From contig OX621234.1 of NCBI GenBank assembly GCA_951640165.1, forward strand, positions 29,206,549-29,270,548: a stretch of DNA of 64,000 bases, given 5' to 3'. The translations under genes were made by a program, and so were the position numbers. The notes below the pieces were generated by a model that saw only the letters and a program-made list of their open reading frames with translations, was not told where the DNA came from and searched no databases. Origin of the DNA: Pseudoips prasinana (taxonomy: Eukaryota; Arthropoda; Insecta; Lepidoptera; Nolidae). This document shows, in pieces, positions 11,400 to 23,289 of the stretch. Within the stretch, counting starts at the first letter, position 1. Each line of letters begins with the position of its first letter.

Positions 11400-13570
11400 G
11401 CTAAAAAAATTTCACTACAAATTATAATTAGTGTAATTGTCATTAATGTAACTGACTTTTCTTCGTAGAACAGTTTTTTGTGTCGCCAACTGATAAACTA
11501 GGTACAGGTTTTAATAAAGTTGCCAAATGCAGTGCTGTGGTATTCGCCCTTAATTAAATTTCAAAGCCATGAGCAATTAATTGACCGTACTTGCAGTCAC
11601 CTTTTTGTGACGTAAATTTAAAGCCTAAGTGTTGCATAGAGCAGTCCATTAGGACGATGGTAAGTTTTATTAAAAAGTATTGTTATTTGGTTAAATTAAA
11701 ATTTTTATAGTTGTAGAAGTTTATGGTTTAGGTTAATTGTGTTATAAAGAACTCAAATGTCTTATTCGATCTCTCGACTTCAATCGATTGTACTTGACAA
11801 AGTGTGATATATCGCCGGAAGACGTTATGCTCAGTTCAGTTATTTTGCAGTATTACCTAGAAATCGTAGACTTAAAAATAGTACGAATGTTGTAAAAATA
11901 CTGATGTTAAAGGTGTATTCGAAAATTTAAAGGAATGAGTTTAGTTTTTGCATTTTCATCAAATTTCTATTTGTATTTGTAATACTGAATTTACAAAAGA
12001 AAAGACTTATGTAAGGTCACAAAACATTGTTTTTTTTAAAAAGTGTGGGTGTAATCACCCCTGATTTTAGAAAACAAAGCTGATGGATAACACCTACATG
12101 TTCCCGAAATGCGTTAGCAAGGGAATCCTTAATCAGATCTGCCAGTGTATATCAGTGTCAGGTACGTATTAGTTCAACAGCCGGACTTATCGGACATTGG
12201 TTTGGACTGTGAACACGTTACCTAAAAGCCTGTTAAAATACGGTACGGGGCACAAATTACAGGCACAATATTAAAGCTATGGCGTCTGCCTTTCGTGGGC
12301 ATGATTACAGCTTAAGGGATATGTCGTTGATGAGCGGTTTTAATCTATCACCAGTTTGAACCGATTAGATACCATTGTCGGCGACAGTTAATCGTGACTA
12401 CGATTTCCTTTCGTTTACGTGGCATTGCAACGCATGCCGCATCCAGCTAGTAGTAACTTATGACAGATATTTATATTTCATATGAATTGAGAATTTTAGT
12501 ATTTGTATCGTAGTTTAAATGATTTATAGGTAATTATCTTCAAGACTATTACACCAATCATGTGAAAGTAGATAGTAAATGTTTTTCGTAGCAACCTATC
12601 AATGTTACGAACATTTATTATTGACGATTCAAACCACATTCTGTCCATTTTTTTTAGTTCAATTATATCCGTTCATTTTCTACTTTGTATACCTTATACC
12701 TTTTTGAAACTGTTTGAGACAAACTTATCAAACTGGCATAAATACAGCATTGTTGATAAGATCACACATCTATACACTATATTTTATTGACTCATTTGAT
12801 CTTGGAAGGATTTATAAAAAAATACCATAATCAGTAAAGATGTGTGAAAGAAAAACTTTTGTTGGTTCTATGAATAATAATTGAACTCTCTAATACTAGG
12901 TTACTAAGATTTAAAAAAATCCAGTTGTTTGCCCAGGACTTTCCGTTCTTTTTATTGTTGAAAATATGGTCTTCAATGATATTATTATATTTCACGTTTT
13001 AATTTGTTCCTTTGTGACTTGTAATTGCAATAGCAGTTATTGCAATTAAAAGGCTAGGTATTGTATAAGAAAACAGATGCTGCGCTTCACATAACTCCTG
13101 TTAACGATTCAATTACTTATCCATCTTAATACCCAATTAGGTACGTTTCAAATTAATTTCGATTTATATCTTCATTTAATCTGGTATTTGCTGTATTGAT
13201 GCAGACCTTGCAGCGGCATGGCTTTAACTACAAATGATAAACATTTACATTTGATTCCAGCTCAGGGTTTGTTGAGTATGTTTACTGTCGTGTAATGCAA
13301 GAATGGGTGCGTCTCTCTTTTCCTCAATCACGACAAAGATGTGCTGTATACTTTTAATCATATTGTCATATACAAATGTCCTTTGGCGATGTGCCGTCAT
13401 TATAATGACATTGCATTAGTAAATAGTGAATGTTTTCCTGAAAAAGGGCACATTTCATATTGTGACGTATAATTCCTAAATGAAACACTATTACTCACAG
13501 ACCTACTTTAAAAGTATAATAACTCTTATCGATATTCTTGTGTTGGAAGTTAATAATTATATTGTGTATT
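11400..13570. other. no gene seen
   Basis: AT-rich DNA without a recognisable exon, RNA or element. A 62-codon open frame at 12602-12790 is low-complexity and hydrophobic by composition only. A slightly GC-richer patch at about 12170-12440 carries no motif I recognise. Confidence 0.5.
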
Positions 13571-13574
13571 GACG

Positions 13575-13805
13575 GTCACCGTAGCCTAGTTGGTAGTGCT
13601 CCTGCCTACAAAACTGGTGGTCCTGGGTTCAAATCCCGGTAAGTGCAATTATATGTGTGATGAGCACGAATATTTGTTTCTGAGTCATGAATGTTTTCTA
13701 TGTATATAAGTATTTATCTATCTATATAAGTATGTATATCGTCGCCTGGTACCCATAGTACAAGCTTTGCTTAGTTTGGGGCTAGTATGATCTGTGTGAC
13801 ATTGT
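13575..13805 (+). mobile_element. tRNA-derived SINE, family S2, copy 1
   Basis: The tRNA-like head has gtagcctagttggtagtgct and the B-box gggttcaaatcccgg. The body ends with the family signature ccatagtacaagctttgc, then ttagtttggggctag. It is non-coding. The same signature recurs at least seven times in the window. Confidence 0.75.
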
Positions 13806-14162
13806 CCATAGATATTATTAAGAGGTCAACTATTTAAGTTACACCTTGTGTAAAATCGATAAAATTAAAGTATAAAAAGTGTAACCTTGTTTTTTAATTG
13901 TCCATAAATTCCAATAATTTTTTTTCTTGTTCTATATGGGTAACATTTAACTATTAAATCGGTCCAGGGAAGGTAACGAACTTTCGTGGGCGTATCCAAC
14001 CAGGTATTGATATTTTATATTCATTCACTTGAAAGAAGAAAAGGGATTTAGCGATAACTTCAGTAGAGCTGTGTGTATAGATTTCTTCTCTAATTGTGTT
14101 GTGAAAATGTCGATTTATCTTGATCCGGATGTTTTCTGTGTATTGTATATATATATATAGAA

Positions 14163-14225
14163 AATATCCATAGTACAAGTTTTGCTTAGTTTGGGCTGGA
14201 TTGCACTGTGTGAAATGTTTCGGAT
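14163..14225 (+). mobile_element. SINE S2 tail fragment
   Basis: Only the 3' signature (tccatagtacaagttttgct then tagtttgggctgg) is present. It is a 5'-truncated copy next to a (TA)n run. Confidence 0.6.
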
Positions 14226-14789
14226 ACTTATTTCTTTCTTTTATTTATCATCTTCTAATTATTTGTTTTATGTTTGACCTAAATTGAACACAAGTTTTGT
14301 TCTTTAGTATCCTAAAATATAACAAACACCTTAATGTTACTCTATTTTAATTTCGAGGGTGATGATTATGTCGTAAAAATTGACTATTGGGTAAATTATA
14401 TTTGTTCTTATACCTAATACCTATAAAATATTTTGCATTTAAATCAAAGATTTTAAAGGAGCTAACACGCTTTGCATTATAAAATAATTGATTTGTGGAG
14501 GCGACATTTATTGCAAAAGAAAACTCTAGCTTGAGGTTCGATCGTTCCGTACCATCCTTAAACTTGTCAATAATTTAATCCCACTGTATTTATGTTAATA
14601 TTCAAATACTGGTATATTATTAGGGTATTACTTTTTTTATATGAGAATAATAAATTTTGCACATCATGCCGTCTTAGACATGAAAACTCGGTTGATTGAT
14701 GATTTAATCATGAAGTTGAACTCGAATGGATATTCGTGAGGTCGGAAATGCCATGCCATTAAAATTAAAATTAAGTAAATATTTGGTCA

Positions 14790-14885
14790 TAAAGTGTTAT
14801 CGTTCGTAGCTTAACGACAGAGCACCTACCCAGGTTTGGCAGATGGTATTGGTTCAAAACCCGCCAGACGATAAAGTTCTTCCCA
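14790..14885 (+). mobile_element. tRNA-like SINE head, degraded
   Basis: cgttcgtagcttaacgacag resembles an A-box region and ggttcaaaacccgcc a B-box. No matching acceptor stem or known body follows. It could be an old tRNA pseudogene or an orphan SINE head. Confidence 0.3.
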
Positions 14886-15352
14886 TTTCGAGATCAGAAT
14901 AAAATGTATTAAAATCCAGTCAATTAATGTGAATAATTGACAAAGAGATTTAAATAGGGCACTTTACATACACTCGGAGAATATCGCACCGACAGGTGGT
15001 TATAGGTTTCATAAACTTCGCCACTGGACTCAGGCTTCCCTTTCATAAAATATGTTACTGTGTGCATTTACGCTTTAATAGCAATGCCGGTATACTAACA
15101 GCTATGCTCGAAGGTCAATTTTATTAATAGGTACCCACGACGCGCAGTCAATCACGGGAAACTGATTTACTGTGTAATCAAGTCGCGTAGGCTTTTTTAT
15201 ATTGCCCTTACCACTCTTATTTCCGGTTACATTTCGCGTTCTCAGCTCATCTGGCAACACTAGTTACTTAACGAAAATTGACTTTTAATTAATATTAGAT
15301 TATTATTGAAGAAAAATTACGTGAATTGTTTTTAACACTCTTTTAATTGCCA

Positions 15353-15560
15353 GGCCGGTTGGCGTGGTTGACTTTCACGTCGCTAGTCGTTGGCTCGATT
15401 CCCACCCAGGACAGATATTTGTGTGCATGAACATGTATCTTTGTCTGTTGTCTTTTAGAAAATTAAAGTAGTATATGTAATATATCAGTTATCTGGTTTC
15501 CATAGTACAAGTTTTGCTTAGTTTGGAATCAGATGGGCGTGTGTGAATAATGTAATTTTA
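15353..15560 (+). mobile_element. SINE S2, copy 2
   Basis: The head is ggccggttggcgtggttg with the B-box-like ggctcgattcccacccagg. The tail is ccatagtacaagttttgctt. Small deletions lie in the tRNA-like part. Confidence 0.7.
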
Positions 15561-15691
15561 TTATATTATAGCTTCGGCTGTATGTATTGAATGTTTGTAA
15601 CAAACGTCATTTGCAACCACGTCAAAACGTTGGATGTTGCTAATAATTGGTATATTTTTAAATATAATTAAAATACAATAATATATTGGTA

Positions 15692-15745
15692 CTTTATAAG
15701 TTTAAGTTGAAACTTATGAAGTACTAATATATTCAACTTATAAAG
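15692..15745. repeat. near-perfect hairpin, about 23-bp arms
   Basis: The segment from atattggtactttataagtt pairs with aacttatgaagtactaatat with about two mismatches and an 8-nt loop. A third partial copy (caacttataaagta) follows immediately, so the locus was copied more than once. Confidence 0.65.
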
Positions 15746-15970
15746 TATTTTTTACATAATCGATGCTCGGGAAGTGTCTACTCGAGCAATTAAGGAAAAA
15801 AAAGTAGCTAGATTCTTTGCAAAATAAAATAAAAACTATTATTAGAAATAGCTAATATGTATTTAAAACTAATGCAATGCAAAATCAATTTACGGTAAAA
15901 GCTATTTCTTCCAGGCAACCGTTTTGCGTCGAAAGGAATTATATGAAAGTAGCAGTATTAAGATTCTAAA

Positions 15971-16137
15971 CTAGCTTAGTCCCGCCTATGCGGCGTATGT
16001 TTTATTCGGATATATAAGCTATATTACTACAAACTTTCATCAAAATCCGTTGCGCAGTTTTTGCGTAAAAACTAACAAGCATCCACACATCCAAAAATCC
16101 ATACTCACAAACTTACGCATTTATAATATTAGTAAGA
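15971..16137 (-). mobile_element. short Helitron, reverse orientation
   Basis: On the minus strand it starts TCTTACTAATATTATAAATG and ends with gggactaagctag. Both ends match the family at 33877-34289, and the interior phrase caacggattttgatgaaag is typical. The base before TC is not the expected A, so the 5' junction is imperfect. Confidence 0.6.
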
Positions 16138-16203
16138 AGTAGGATTAATTTGATTGTACCTACGTGTATATACGTTGTAAATAAGATACATATTATAACT
16201 ATA

Positions 16204-16228
16204 TATCATCATATGATATATGATGATA
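16204..16228. repeat. short palindrome, 11-bp arms, 3-nt loop
   Basis: TATCATCATAT and its exact reverse complement flank GAT. This is simple AT-rich sequence, so chance is possible. Confidence 0.6.
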
Positions 16229-16229
16229 A

Positions 16230-18900
16230 GTGTAAGATTATTATTTCACAAACAAATATCATTGCCGAGTGTTCCTTAATCATGTTTGCGTAGTATTGTA
16301 TCATTGGTCGCTTCTGAACTGTATTGGTAGTCCTTAAACGAACAGTTGAACTGCCTTGAAACCCAATTGCGAGTTGGAAATAGCCATATTGGCCTTCTTG
16401 AGACAGTCTGAATAATTTACAGAGTTTGCGACAAACACATAATTAAAGCTATTTGTTCACACATGAATATATTTAGAACAACTACTGACAGTAATACGTG
16501 AAATTATATCGCTATTGAAATTGAGAACCTTGAACGTCCACAGCCATTATATGCCTTTATTCAAAGTCTAGCGGTATGTTTGTGCCATTTAAAATCACAA
16601 AAAGATAGGTGCTGCCGCTACGTTGGCCTAGCGGCAAACAAACAGTAAAAAATAGGCTTATAATATTTTATTTAGTTATACCAGTTATTAAAGCTTGGCT
16701 TTAAATTATCCTGAACTTGCGATGTTGGAATTCGATGAACTTGTTATATGAAGGTAAAGTGAATTACAGGTTTGGTTCATGTATAACCGACGCCTAGCTA
16801 GTGGATTCAGTTGCGCGCTTCTGGATTGTTATTGAGTGTGAATATTATATTAATAAATAGACGATGATGCACTTGCAAGCTTCTTCATGCCTCGAACTAT
16901 AGACTATTTAGGATTTGATGCAAGCTTCCACGAATGCAAGAAGAATGGTGGGCCTTAATTGAATCGAGAAAAGAGAAAAAAGTTGAAATGAGGAAGCCTT
17001 ACATTCCATGAATCTGCAGATAATAATAGCCCTCACCGTACTACTTAATATTAAGATTTGAAGTAGTGTAGGATGCGATCGCTTTGAGTGATAAGGTGGC
17101 CACTTGTACTATTTATATTATCTGTGTTATTTTCTATCACTAATAACTATAATTTTATGTTAGTTTATGTATTTGGTGTGTAAAAAAGAGATTTTGATCT
17201 ATGTAACGAACAATCAGTGGCGGCGAGTCCACATAACCTCTAGGCTTTGTAGCGTTTTTATAGAAATATATTGTTTTGTAAAGTATCACAAACATCCGAT
17301 TCGATTTAAAGTGCACGACAGTTTACACCAGTCTAGCTAGTTATATTGTATACAGCCACTAATTGAAACAATCGCCACTCAACGCCACGCACATGCACCG
17401 TGAAATCTGCCTTTAGTACATAGAAGATGACCATTCAATGGTGGTATTTTTATTTTAGTATCTTTTCTGCTAAGAATATTTTATAGGTAAGTTTGCGAAT
17501 GTTCTTTATCAAGGAAAGTAGTTTATCGTGTTTGTTGACAGCATCTTAATCATTGAAAATACTTTTAGAAATAATATTTCTAAAAGAGTGTGCATTTAGA
17601 CTTACACAGAACGTTCTTCTTCGAATTTGCGTATATGATAAATGTCAGCTCCGGTATCCGCTTACCATGAGGTGGGCTATATATCCTAGGAGGGGGAAGG
17701 CAACGAGTGCCTGATACAGTACGTTATAACCCTACCTAACAATATAGTGTAGTATGTTGAAAGTTTCCTCTTTAGACAATATCTGGCTTCATTATTCAGC
17801 AGACCTAGTTCTTTAGTGACATAGAAGTACTTACAAGTCATTCAACTGAAGCAAGTCCATCGACCACTTCTATTTAAATATTGATTACTTAACGTATTAC
17901 TGGGAAAACCTGAATCGAATTGCGATTAAGTCAGGAGCTTTTAGATTTTTATTTATGACATACAATATTTCTTTGACTGCTGACGCAAAACTATATAAGT
18001 TGAACAACCATTTTAATGAGACTTTTTTGGCTTTTGTATAGTTGATATTTTGTTTATGTAGTTTTTGTAGTAGAATAAAGAGTTACTTAATTCAACGGCA
18101 GAATTGTTATCTTAAGACTCAATTTAGTAATAGTAGTTACGGCATCATAATTATCACAGATCTTAGATAGAACACATTTTTTTAGTTTGTAACTTGGAAT
18201 ACAACACAAGTAACCATCGTGTGAATTCAATAATACATCAGGGAGAACTCTTGTTTTACTAGTCGCATTTGGATTCATTTCTAACGTTGCGAATTTATAA
18301 CAACAGTCACATGTTTGTTATTATAGTGAAATTTTGCGACAGTATAGGACCTTAAAATAACGAAACAATCGAAACCCTCGAGACTTGCGTACTTTTGAGA
18401 CGCTGAATTATGTTTTACAAAACGTATCTACCCACCATTTCGACTGAACGTCTCGAAAGAACCGGATAAAATTGCTTTATTGATTATCAAGTGCAGTGTT
18501 GGAGACAGATTGATATACAAACTAGGCTTCCACATTTGATGACATGACATGACATGAGTTTAAAAAATCACAAATATCAACATAATACAATCCGACAGAG
18601 TCCCCATAATGAGTAATTGGACAGTGGCACCTGAGAGAGGGCATAGTGCTATAAGGAGCTCGACCGGAGGAGTACCTACCTCAACTTTACAGAATACTCT
18701 AAAGTTAATAGCATTATCCTCCGCGTCTGTGTAAGGACCTTTCCCATGCCCCATGACCTCTGATCGGGATGGCAAAGGGCCGGCAACGCGTCATTGACGG
18801 TAACTCCTTGCTATAAGGCGAGCCATATACATGTTGAGCGAATATTTTGTATAAAAGCTACCGTTTACTCATTAGAATTTAAGATTACGTAATCGACACC
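16230..18900. other. no gene seen
   Basis: Anonymous AT-rich DNA. It contains a perfect 11-bp-arm palindrome at 17562-17586 (CTTTTAGAAAT, 3-nt loop) and two short minus-strand frames (18087-18278, 18560-18775) without recognisable content. A short gacat repeat lies at about 18541-18555. Confidence 0.5.
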
Positions 18901-18907
18901 ATCCGTG

Positions 18908-19633
18908 GAAGTAGTCCATCTAGGGCACCCATCTGAATGGTACCTGCGCGAATGGCACCTAGCCTAGTCCACTAAAGGCACCTCTCAATATTTTTGGCAG
19001 GTGCTCTTCGTGGATTTAATTTATTTTTTTACATTCTTGTCTACGAAGCGCACCTACGACTCAGTAACCTAGGTTATTAAATAAAAGAAATCGATACAAA
19101 TCACTAGAACGTTTATTAACACTACCAATATATACATATATTTTTTTAATTGTTTATTCACATTTAAGTTACATTAATGGTTCTTAATATATTATACGCC
19201 AAACGGGTAACGCAGTTTGTAAGCGACTCGCTCTTATTCATATAACATCTAACTTAAACTTCGTCATACTTCGTGTACTCCGGCGCGTTGTTACTGGAAC
19301 AGTGACGTTCAAGCGCGGCCACGTGATAATCAGTCTTAACGCTTTGAAATTAAAATACTTTAACGCATATTAACATTCAGTTAAACATAAGAAAATACTA
19401 GTCTTAACATGCGTGATATTAGTAGTGTTAATAAACGTTCTAGTGTTTTTTATCAATATATTTCATTTAATAACCTAGGTTACTGAGTCGTAGGTGCGTT
19501 TCGAGGAAGAATATAAAATATAAATTAAATCCACGAGGAGCACCTGCCAAAAATAATGATAGGTGCCTTTATCGGACTAGCCTAGGTGCCATTCGCGCAG
19601 GTGCCATTTAGATGGGTGCCCTAGGTGGACTAT
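18908..19633 (+). mobile_element. long-inverted-repeat element (726 bp)
   Basis: Arms of about 200-220 bp (18908 to about 19125, and about 19425 to 19633) are reverse complements with scattered differences. The outer parts carry evenly spaced GGCACC/GGTACC units: agggcacccatctgaatggt on the left, atgggtgccctaggtggac on the right. ATCCGTG occurs at 18901-18907 and again at 19634-19640, a plausible 7-bp target duplication. The AT-rich middle (about 19130-19420) has no long frame. This is a non-autonomous foldback DNA transposon of unassigned superfamily. Confidence 0.65.
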
Positions 19634-19640
19634 ATCCGTG

Positions 19641-20330
19641 TTCTACAATGATGAATACCAAAATTTTGTTGTGGTTATTTGATGAACACTTAAAATGTGA
19701 TGTAGCCATAGCTTGTTAACTAATGACTAAAAGTGTTTTTGATTTATTATTTATTTTTTCTTAAGTTTCGTTAATTTATGTTGTTATATGTTAGCTATAA
19801 TATGTGTTGCATGATAAGATTTGCCATATACATATTTCGTGTTAAAGTCGCAGGACTTTAAATTGTAATAAACTTGAATAAAGATTTAGAATAAAAAGCC
19901 TAAACCTTTATTAAAGATGTGAGTCAGCAAGCACACTGCACACAGTCATGTCGTTCTTGTCAACAGAGTTGATGACAACATTGTGAGTACTCAAATGATG
20001 GATGATGTCATAATAAACAGGCATGCAATTCTGGTTTTGTACAGTCGAACTCGTCGGTGGATACATCTTTATAGCACATTATTTACATAAGTAGTAAGGG
20101 CAGTTTTCGTAGTACGAGTGCCGGTGGTTCTTATGTCATGTTTTACTTGGCAATGGGACCAGTTTCACTACTTAGCTACAGGAATGCCTGTAGGAATAGG
20201 TGACCTTGCCTAGCTATTCCCCTGGTTTAGCTCTACTATATCATAGTACTGAACAAATTTAATATAAGTACGTGTAAATAAAATATCGTCGTAAGAAGAA
20301 TTAAGGAATTAATTAATTAATTTTTTTAAA
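19641..20330. other. no gene seen
   Basis: AT-rich, with no recognisable element or long frame. Two AATAAA-like stretches near 19870-19895 are not attached to any visible exon. Confidence 0.45.
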
Positions 20331-20333
20331 TCA

Positions 20334-20339
20334 TTTATT
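20334..20339 (-). promoter_or_regulatory. AATAAA poly(A) signal candidate
   Basis: On the minus strand AATAAA lies 12 nt beyond the stop codon of the candidate terminal exon at 20352-20495. Such hexamers are common in AT-rich DNA, so only the spacing gives it weight. Confidence 0.3.
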
Positions 20340-20351
20340 CTCTTAAATTAA

Positions 20352-20495
20352 TCACATTACAAAACAATGTAACATATATTGTACATAGTAGTAGTTATCG
20401 GGGCTAACTAATTCTTCCTCGTCTGCTGATATCTCGCTGTCGTACAACTGCGCATTTCTTTCGGGTATTAAATCTAGAAAGCGATCACATCTAGC
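20352..20495 (-). CDS. candidate terminal exon, unknown protein
   Basis: A 144-nt minus-strand stretch stays open for 47 codons and ends in TGA at 20352-20354. It is preceded by an acceptor-like tttaatag. The translation begins ARCDRFLDLIPERNAQLYDS and continues with an acidic, tyrosine-rich segment (EISADEEELVSPDNYYY). Its composition is unlike random AT-rich translation, and a poly(A) hexamer follows at once. No matching upstream exon was found, so it may be the tail of a host gene or of a decayed transposon. I do not recognise the protein. Confidence 0.25.
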   Translation of the reverse strand, partial: ARCDRFLDLIPERNAQLYDSEISADEEELVSPDNYYYVQYMLHCFVM

Positions 20496-20952
20496 CTATT
20501 AAAGCACCTATTATTTACGAACAAATATAAAACAAAAACCATATCAATGTAAACTTAATCGTTAACAATAACTCATTCGGATTATTGAATACATAAGTTT
20601 ATAAATAAAATAAAAAAAAACCCATTTCCTAATATTTTAAATTTAGTTGGTTATTTAAAATGACACTCGTAATATTTGTATGCAACGTTTTGGTAATCAT
20701 TTGAGAGTGTATCCTTCTGGATTCAAGTATATAAATACGCCATGTACGGTAGGTTTTTAGCATTGTATCTGTGTGGATACGACTTGAGTTAGTAAATACA
20801 TGTTGTTAGTCCTTTCAATACAATTAGAATACAATTATATTTCTGTATAATAGCATATAAAAAAATAATTAAACCAAAACATTTATTAGCTCTCATGTTT
20901 CTATGGTATGGCATTACGGCTGACAGAGGTAAATAGTGATGGTAATTGGTTG

Positions 20953-21190
20953 AAGACAATATGTAGTAAAGATATAGCTAAAGTTTAAAATTTAGATAAT
21001 TAAACCTGCACATGATGCTTGACAATAACTTAATTTAAGTTAGCTAAATATCGTTACTATTATAAAATAAATCTTATTGTAAATTATTTCCTACAATCCG
21101 TGTACCTAAATATCTATATGTACCTAGAAATAATTATAAATTAATTAGATATTACTACGAACATGTTCTAACTATTTACAAGCGCTTTTT
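20953..21190 (+). repeat. dispersed repeat D, left part
   Basis: Runs from gaagacaatatgtagtaaag to actatttacaagcgcttttt. It matches the reverse complement of 35043-35283 along its length (acaatccgtgtacctaaata is shared). It is interrupted at 21190 by repeat A and resumes at 22044. Confidence 0.65.
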
Positions 21191-22043
21191 AGGGTTCCGT
21201 AGCCTAATGGCAAAAAACGGCACCCTTATAAATTCGTCATGTCTGTCTGTCTGTCCGTCCGTATGTCAAGGCCACGTTTTTTCCGAAACTATAAGAGCTG
21301 TACTGTTGAAACTTGGTAAGTAGATGTATTATGTGAACCGCATTACGATTTTCACACAAAAATAGAAAAAAAAAATATAATTTTGGGGGTTCTCCATACA
21401 TAGAACTGAAAAACAAAAAATTTTTCATCCTACTAATACATGTGGGATAGGTGGATAGGTCTTCAAAAATGATATTGAGGTTCCTAATATCATTTTTTTT
21501 CTAAACTGAATAGTTTGCGCGAGAGACGAGAGAGGAAAAATGAGTGTCCCCCCCACCTGTAACTTCTAAAATAATAGAATGATAAAATTAAAAAATATAT
21601 ATGATGTACATTATCATGTAAACTAACAACGAAAATTGGTTTCAACGAGATCTAGTTAGTAGTTTTTTTTAATGCGTTATACATCGTAAACCGCAATTTA
21701 CCTTTCATTTCATCATCATCATATCAGCCGAAAGACGTCCACTGCTGGACAAAGGCCTCCCCTAAGATCTCCACAATTGCCGGTCTTGTGCTATTCGCAT
21801 CCAGCAGTTTCCAGCGACCCGCACAAGATCATCGGTCCATCTTGTAGGGGGCCTGCCCACGCTGCGTCTTCCGGTTCGTGGTCGCCACTCGAGAACCTTT
21901 CTGCCCCAACGGCCGTCGGCTCTACGAGCTATGTGCCCTGCCCACTGCCACTTCAGCTTGGCAATTCTACCTTTCATTTAATCAACTGAAATACTTGCTG
22001 CTGCGGTACCCTTCATGGGCGAGTCAAACTCGCACTTGGCCGG
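21191..22043 (+). repeat. dispersed repeat A, copy 3, split
   Basis: Same start (agggttccgtagcc) and end (cttggccgg) as the other copies. It is split at 21711-21967 by an RTE fragment with a 12-bp duplication of tacctttcattt. It sits inside repeat D, whose uninterrupted relative at 35043 provides the empty-site sequence. Beyond the insert it has no coding capacity. Confidence 0.75.
21711..21967 (-). mobile_element. RTE-type LINE 3' end, 5'-truncated
   Basis: On the minus strand it encodes the C-terminus IAKLKWQWAGHIARRADGRW, then GRPPTRWTDDLVRVAGNCW and RIAQDRQLWRS. I recognise this as the end of the endonuclease-reverse transcriptase of lepidopteran RTE elements. The 3' end is an ATG-repeat tail (cat repeats at 21711-21722). 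Target duplications tacctttcattt lie at 21699-21710 and 21968-21979. The residues MKGR that open the long frame come from the target, not the element. Confidence 0.8.
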
Positions 22044-22080
22044 TTTTTTTTAAAGTCTACGTGAATAAAAACCTTTTTTT
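22044..22080 (+). repeat. dispersed repeat D, right part
   Basis: After repeat A the sequence resumes aagtctacgtgaataaaaac, exactly what follows the T-run in the uninterrupted relative at 35043. Confidence 0.6.
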
Positions 22081-22378
22081 TTTTATAAGTAGATACAGTG
22101 GACATTTTTTTTTATAGGTATGTAGGTACCTCAAAGATATAATGGATCGAATTTTAAGAAGGTTATTTATAGGGAAGTAAATCAAAACAAATAAAAAATT
22201 CTTTATTCTGTAAAAATTTTACATTTATGTGGAATCGTCATATTTTTTTTTACCCTACCGTGCAGTGCATGACATGGCAGCTATGGAGAAACACTGCCAG
22301 AATACTCAGTAGGAATCCTTTTTTAAAATAAAATATACTTCAGATTAATTACAATCATGTGTGTTGACTCAGAACAAC

Positions 22379-23270
22379 TCAATCCCAAGCACTTTTATCA
22401 CTTAAATAATCAGGAATTTTGTAATATGCCCTGCTACACAATTTGGCTTTAATTATTCTTTTAAACTTATTCGTAGACAATTATCTAATATCATTGGGAA
22501 GTTTGTTATAGAATCTTATACATTGCCCCACAAAAGAGTTACTTATTTTGTGGAGACGGGAAGTATGCAATATGAGATTATTCTTATATCTAGTATTTAC
22601 ATTATGTGTATCGCTCCTTTTACAGGAGGAATCGATATTTTTATGCATATATAGTAAGTTTTCATATATATACTGAGATGGTACAGTTACAATGTTAACC
22701 TCTTTGAACTTTTATGGTGGTTTTATGGTGGTCATATGGTGTTAATGTCAGCAGAGCTACCCCAGAGAAAAATTCCATAGGACATTACACTATGAAAATA
22801 ACTGAAATAAACCATTCTAGCTGTGTTCTGCATATGCTGCAGAACTTAATTTGCCGGACAGTTTTTCTATTTGTGGGCTCCATTGTAGCTTTGAGTCAAT
22901 AGTGATACCCAAGAACACAGATGATTCAACAGGGTCCAACCTAGCTCCATTTAGTTGTACATTGGTTGACGCCTGTTTCACATTCGGTGTAGTGAATTTT
23001 ATAACTTTAGTTTTCTTATCATTGAGCACAAAATTATTGGCATTAAACCAATGAACAACTTTAGAGATTGCATCATTAACATCGTCAAAATTGCTTAGGT
23101 GTCGGTTTATTTTGAACGTCAAGGAAGTATCATCTGCAAACAATACAATCTCATGCTTATCCCTTACATAGTAAGGTAAGTCATTTATATAAATTAAAAA
23201 CAAAAATGAGCCAAGTATGCGACCCCTGTGGGACGCCCATTGCCACTGGAAATCCCGGAGATATTTGTTA
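22379..23270 (-). pseudogene. non-LTR reverse transcriptase fragment (jockey/CR1-like)
   Basis: The minus strand encodes GVPQGS (about 23230), then after a 1-base shift FLIYINDLPYYV, LFADDTSLTF (the FADD box) and VFLGITIDSKLQWSPQIEKL (to 22817). After another shift come ARMVYFSYFHSVMSYGIFLW, INTI, and a C-terminal part including NSFVGQCIRFYNKLPNDIR, one in-frame stop, and YYKIPDYLSDKSAWD ending at 22379. This order is the thumb and C-terminal region of jockey-superfamily retroelements. The element is 5'-truncated inside the RT domain and has at least two frameshifts and one stop, so it is dead. Confidence 0.75.
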
Positions 23271-23289
23271 TTATTTTTTATCTAATTAT

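Noticed and set aside
13575..13650. possible tRNA gene
   Set aside because: Same reasoning: it is the head of SINE family S2, followed by the family body and tail.
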